Assembly (NCBI RefSeq): GCF_013184805.1
Contig: NZ_JAATNG010000006.1
Span: 1 to 64,000 of the forward strand
Source: Pseudoruegeria sp. HB172150
Lineage (GTDB): Bacteria; Pseudomonadota; Alphaproteobacteria; Rhodobacterales; Rhodobacteraceae
Length of the DNA stretch: 64,000 nt
Direction of reading: 5' to 3'
The notes under the pieces were generated by a model. It was not told where the DNA came from. It did not search any database and saw only the letters and a program-made list of their open reading frames with translations. This document shows, in pieces, positions 61,899-64,000 of this stretch. The position numbers and the translations under genes are program-made. The first letter of the stretch is position 1. Each line of letters starts with the position of its first letter.

Positions 61899-62965
61899 CT
61901 GACACGCTGACCGCCGATTTCCCGGACATTTCCGACTATCCCGAACGGCTCGAAGCGCGCCACGATGGTCCTATCCCGAAAGGCTTCTTCGAGCATATCG
62001 AAAGCCACGTGGTCGAGTTCGGAGTCCCCGTCAAACGTACGTCTGATGGCCTGCGCGTGGCATTCGCACAGTCCGATGTTCAATTGGCATGCGGCGACGA
62101 TTGGCTGACTGTCTCGATTGCCGCAAAGAGCCACATCCACCTCTACCAGATGCGCGAAAGCGTCCTTTATCTTCTGGACCACGTCCTTCCCGATGCGGCA
62201 AACGAGCTCTTTGCCGGACCCGACAACCAAACCCCGGATGTTCCTCCGAATTTCCATCACGCGACCGTCGCCTCCGTGGATCGGATCAGCGCGAATTTCC
62301 TTCGGGTGGAGCTGGACTGCGACGGCGTCGGGGCGCTGCTCCATGGTGGCATGCACTTCACGCTGTTGATGCCGCCAAGGCACCGCCGCCCGGTCTGGCC
62401 CGTTATCAACGAAAAGGGCCGTACCGTGTGGGCCGAAGGAGAAGACGCCCTGCACCGCGCCGCCTACACTTTCGTGGACTTAGACGCGCATAACGGCCGC
62501 TTCACCTTCGATGTGTTCGAACACGATGGCGGCCGGACGACCGAATGGGCAAGACAGGCACAGCCGGGAGACAAGGTTGCGGTCATGGGGCCCGGCGGGG
62601 GCGACTTCCCGCCGGGAAACCGGTTGTTGATGGCAGGGGACGAAACGGCGCTGCCGGCGATCCGGCGCATTCTTGAACATTCCGGCCCGGATCGGCGCGG
62701 CAGTGTACTGCTCGAGATCGGCGATGCTGCCGACCGCTGCGAACTGACCGTTCCGGAGGGGATAGACGTCCGATGGATCATGCGAGGGCAGGGGGGCAGC
62801 CTGTGGGACGCATTGCTCGAACAGACTGTGCCGGAAGATCGCGACGACTATTTCGTCTGGGTCGCCGCAGAGCAGGAGTTTGTCCGCAAGGCAAAGGCAC
62901 ATTTTCGCTCTGAATATGCGCTGCCTCGTACCCAAGGCTATTTCTCAGCCTATTGGGCAGTCTGA
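61895..62965 (+). CDS. Siderophore-interacting protein (ferric reductase) with DUF2218 domain
   Basis: The 356-aa product has an N-terminal DUF2218-type domain (about residues 20-110) followed by an SIP/ViuB flavin and NAD(P)H-binding domain (FHHATVASVDRISANFLRVE, AAYTFVD, a GPGGGDF loop and AGDETALPAI). It reduces ferric siderophore in the cytoplasm to release iron. Fusion of DUF2218 with SIP recurs in proteobacteria. It is the last gene of the siderophore operon. Confidence 0.9.
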   Translation: MTDTLTADFPDISDYPERLEARHDGPIPKGFFEHIESHVVEFGVPVKRTSDGLRVAFAQSDVQLACGDDWLTVSIAAKSHIHLYQMRESVLYLLDHVLPDAANELFAGPDNQTPDVPPNFHHATVASVDRISANFLRVELDCDGVGALLHGGMHFTLLMPPRHRRPVWPVINEKGRTVWAEGEDALHRAAYTFVDLDAHNGRFTFDVFEHDGGRTTEWARQAQPGDKVAVMGPGGGDFPPGNRLLMAGDETALPAIRRILEHSGPDRRGSVLLEIGDAADRCELTVPEGIDVRWIMRGQGGSLWDALLEQTVPEDRDDYFVWVAAEQEFVRKAKAHFRSEYALPRTQGYFSAYWAV

Positions 62966-62969
62966 ACTG

Positions 62970-63989
62970 TTATCGAACCGCCCCGGCCGCGAGGTCGTCA
63001 TATAGATTGACCGCCTCTCGCAACAGCCGGGGATCGAACATCTCGCATGGCTGCTCATCCGTCCCGCTGTGGAACTGGGTGCTGAAATCGCGGCGCCCGG
63101 TCAGGCTCAGGCGTTCCAGCAGCGCGTCCATTGTCGCCTGCGGGGACTGACGCAAAGCGTCTTGCGTCACGATATGCAGGCGATCGGCGTTGCGGGCCGC
63201 CTCCGAGAAAGCCGCATACCAATAGGCCAGCCAGTAGTTGGGATCGTCCGGCCGATACCTGTCCGCGATGTCCGGGTCGAACCCGAGCAGCCGGTGTAGC
63301 GCCCCGAACTCGAGGTGGCCAATGTCCCGCATGTAGCGGAGCGCGAACTCGTCCTCACCATGCAGCCGGGTGAAATTCATGTGCTGGCGGTGCAGCGACG
63401 CAGCATGTGCTGCAGGCCCCCGCAGCGGCACCACGATATCGCATCCAGGAAACATCTCCGGCAGAAGGCGGAGCCGGGCGAGATTGGCGTTGTTTTTCGA
63501 AAGGTACCGGACACCCGAAGTGTCGTCCGGGTGCCTCAGCGCGGCGATCTTGCGAAAATGGCGGGTGAAAAACGCGCGAGATTCGTCGCTTGCATCCCCA
63601 TTTTTCCACAGCTCGATCTGCCGCTCGCCATATTTTCCCGGCCAGTGCAGTCGCCAGAAGACCTCGTCAAACGCCTCCGGGCTGTCGAGCCCGATCGCCA
63701 GTCCGTCGCCATGCGCGCGTTCACGTTCGGCGGTGGCCCTGCGGCCAGAAAGGCGCGACCACAGCAACGGGGCACTGATGAACGGCATGTCTTGGTAAAG
63801 ATGCGTGGCTATGCCCGGAAGGTCGTGCATCGCATTCAGCAGTGCTGTCGTCCCGCCCCGTGCCAACGACGTGATGAAAATCGGCGGTGCATCGGGCGTT
63901 TCGGCGAGTGTCCGGGCAAAGAGACGGTCGTCGAGCCGAGCAAGACCTTTCAGAGTTGCTGGCCCCGAAAAGGCGAAGGCGTGGAGCAT
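62970..63989 (-). CDS. Sulfotransferase family protein (start possibly beyond window)
   Basis: The product, 339 aa from the ATG at 63989, has a sulfotransferase-type phosphate loop FITSLARGGTTALLNAM (residues about 38-54) and a downstream SLHRQHMNF region that may be the 3'-phosphate site. It probably transfers sulfate from PAPS to an unknown acceptor. The frame stays open to the window edge without a stop, so an upstream start outside the window cannot be excluded. It is convergent with the siderophore operon, 4 nt apart. Confidence 0.78.
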   Translation of the reverse strand: MLHAFAFSGPATLKGLARLDDRLFARTLAETPDAPPIFITSLARGGTTALLNAMHDLPGIATHLYQDMPFISAPLLWSRLSGRRATAERERAHGDGLAIGLDSPEAFDEVFWRLHWPGKYGERQIELWKNGDASDESRAFFTRHFRKIAALRHPDDTSGVRYLSKNNANLARLRLLPEMFPGCDIVVPLRGPAAHAASLHRQHMNFTRLHGEDEFALRYMRDIGHLEFGALHRLLGFDPDIADRYRPDDPNYWLAYWYAAFSEAARNADRLHIVTQDALRQSPQATMDALLERLSLTGRRDFSTQFHSGTDEQPCEMFDPRLLREAVNLYDDLAAGAVR

Positions 63990-64000
63990 CCGGTCGCCTA

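Noticed and set aside
1-64000. CRISPR arrays, prophage structural genes, rRNA operons
   Set aside because: No regularly spaced repeats, phage structural or integrase genes, or rRNA sequences were seen.

Overview
The window is high-GC bacterial DNA with the gene density, 4-nt start/stop overlaps and gene families of a marine alphaproteobacterium of the Rhodobacterales (Roseobacter) type. Supporting families are the GT14/DUF5928-like glycosyltransferase, the zf-CHCC protein, many ABC uptake systems, and SDR and MR/MLE catabolic genes. The species call is an inference; no rRNA is present.

Layout. At 1-3231 (minus) lies the 5' part of a large HlyA-like RTX toxin gene running off the left edge, followed by a winged-helix/TolB/TPR regulator (3462-5003). 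At 5546-12508 is a module with a flavin reductase, a divergent acyl-CoA-dehydrogenase-fold monooxygenase, an Fe3+-type ABC importer and an IclR regulator. At 13350-20987 (minus) is a sugar-acid-type operon: GntR, SDR, sugar ABC importer, SDR and an enolase-superfamily dehydratase, with two unrecognised proteins on the other strand (21105-22345). At 22419-28641 (minus) six genes form a hydrolytic/redox operon (GntR, creatininase family, ketopantoate-reductase family, SDR, M20, amidase), divergent from a peptide-type ABC importer plus an M32 carboxypeptidase (28796-35778). A truncated IS3/IS407-type element and a tRNA-Gln (UUG) separate this from a housekeeping and surface region: kdsA, capsule export kpsE and kpsT, nhaA, an ArsR/permease pair, a flavin monooxygenase-like enzyme, a uracil-DNA glycosylase family protein and an SseB-domain protein.

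The most notable locus is 46455-48081: a split borosin RiPP system. It encodes a 110-aa precursor with a LigA-like helical leader followed by a Thr/Val/Ile-rich candidate core, a small secreted Sel1-repeat protein, a weak terminator-like hairpin, and a stand-alone tetrapyrrole-methylase-fold enzyme with the diagnostic motifs of the omphalotin-type alpha-N-methyltransferase. Borosins are ribosomal peptides whose backbone amides are N-methylated.

Further right are a YegP protein, a sulfotransferase, a large glycosyltransferase, HIT, zf-CHCC and TrhA proteins, a 39-codon small gene with its own terminator, an ArsR/SRPBCC pair under GGTTGC palindromes, a BNR-repeat propeller and a small membrane protein. 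A complete ferric-siderophore uptake operon follows (TonB receptor, Tat-exported binding protein, two FecCD permeases, ATPase, siderophore-interacting reductase), and a second sulfotransferase closes the window at the right edge.
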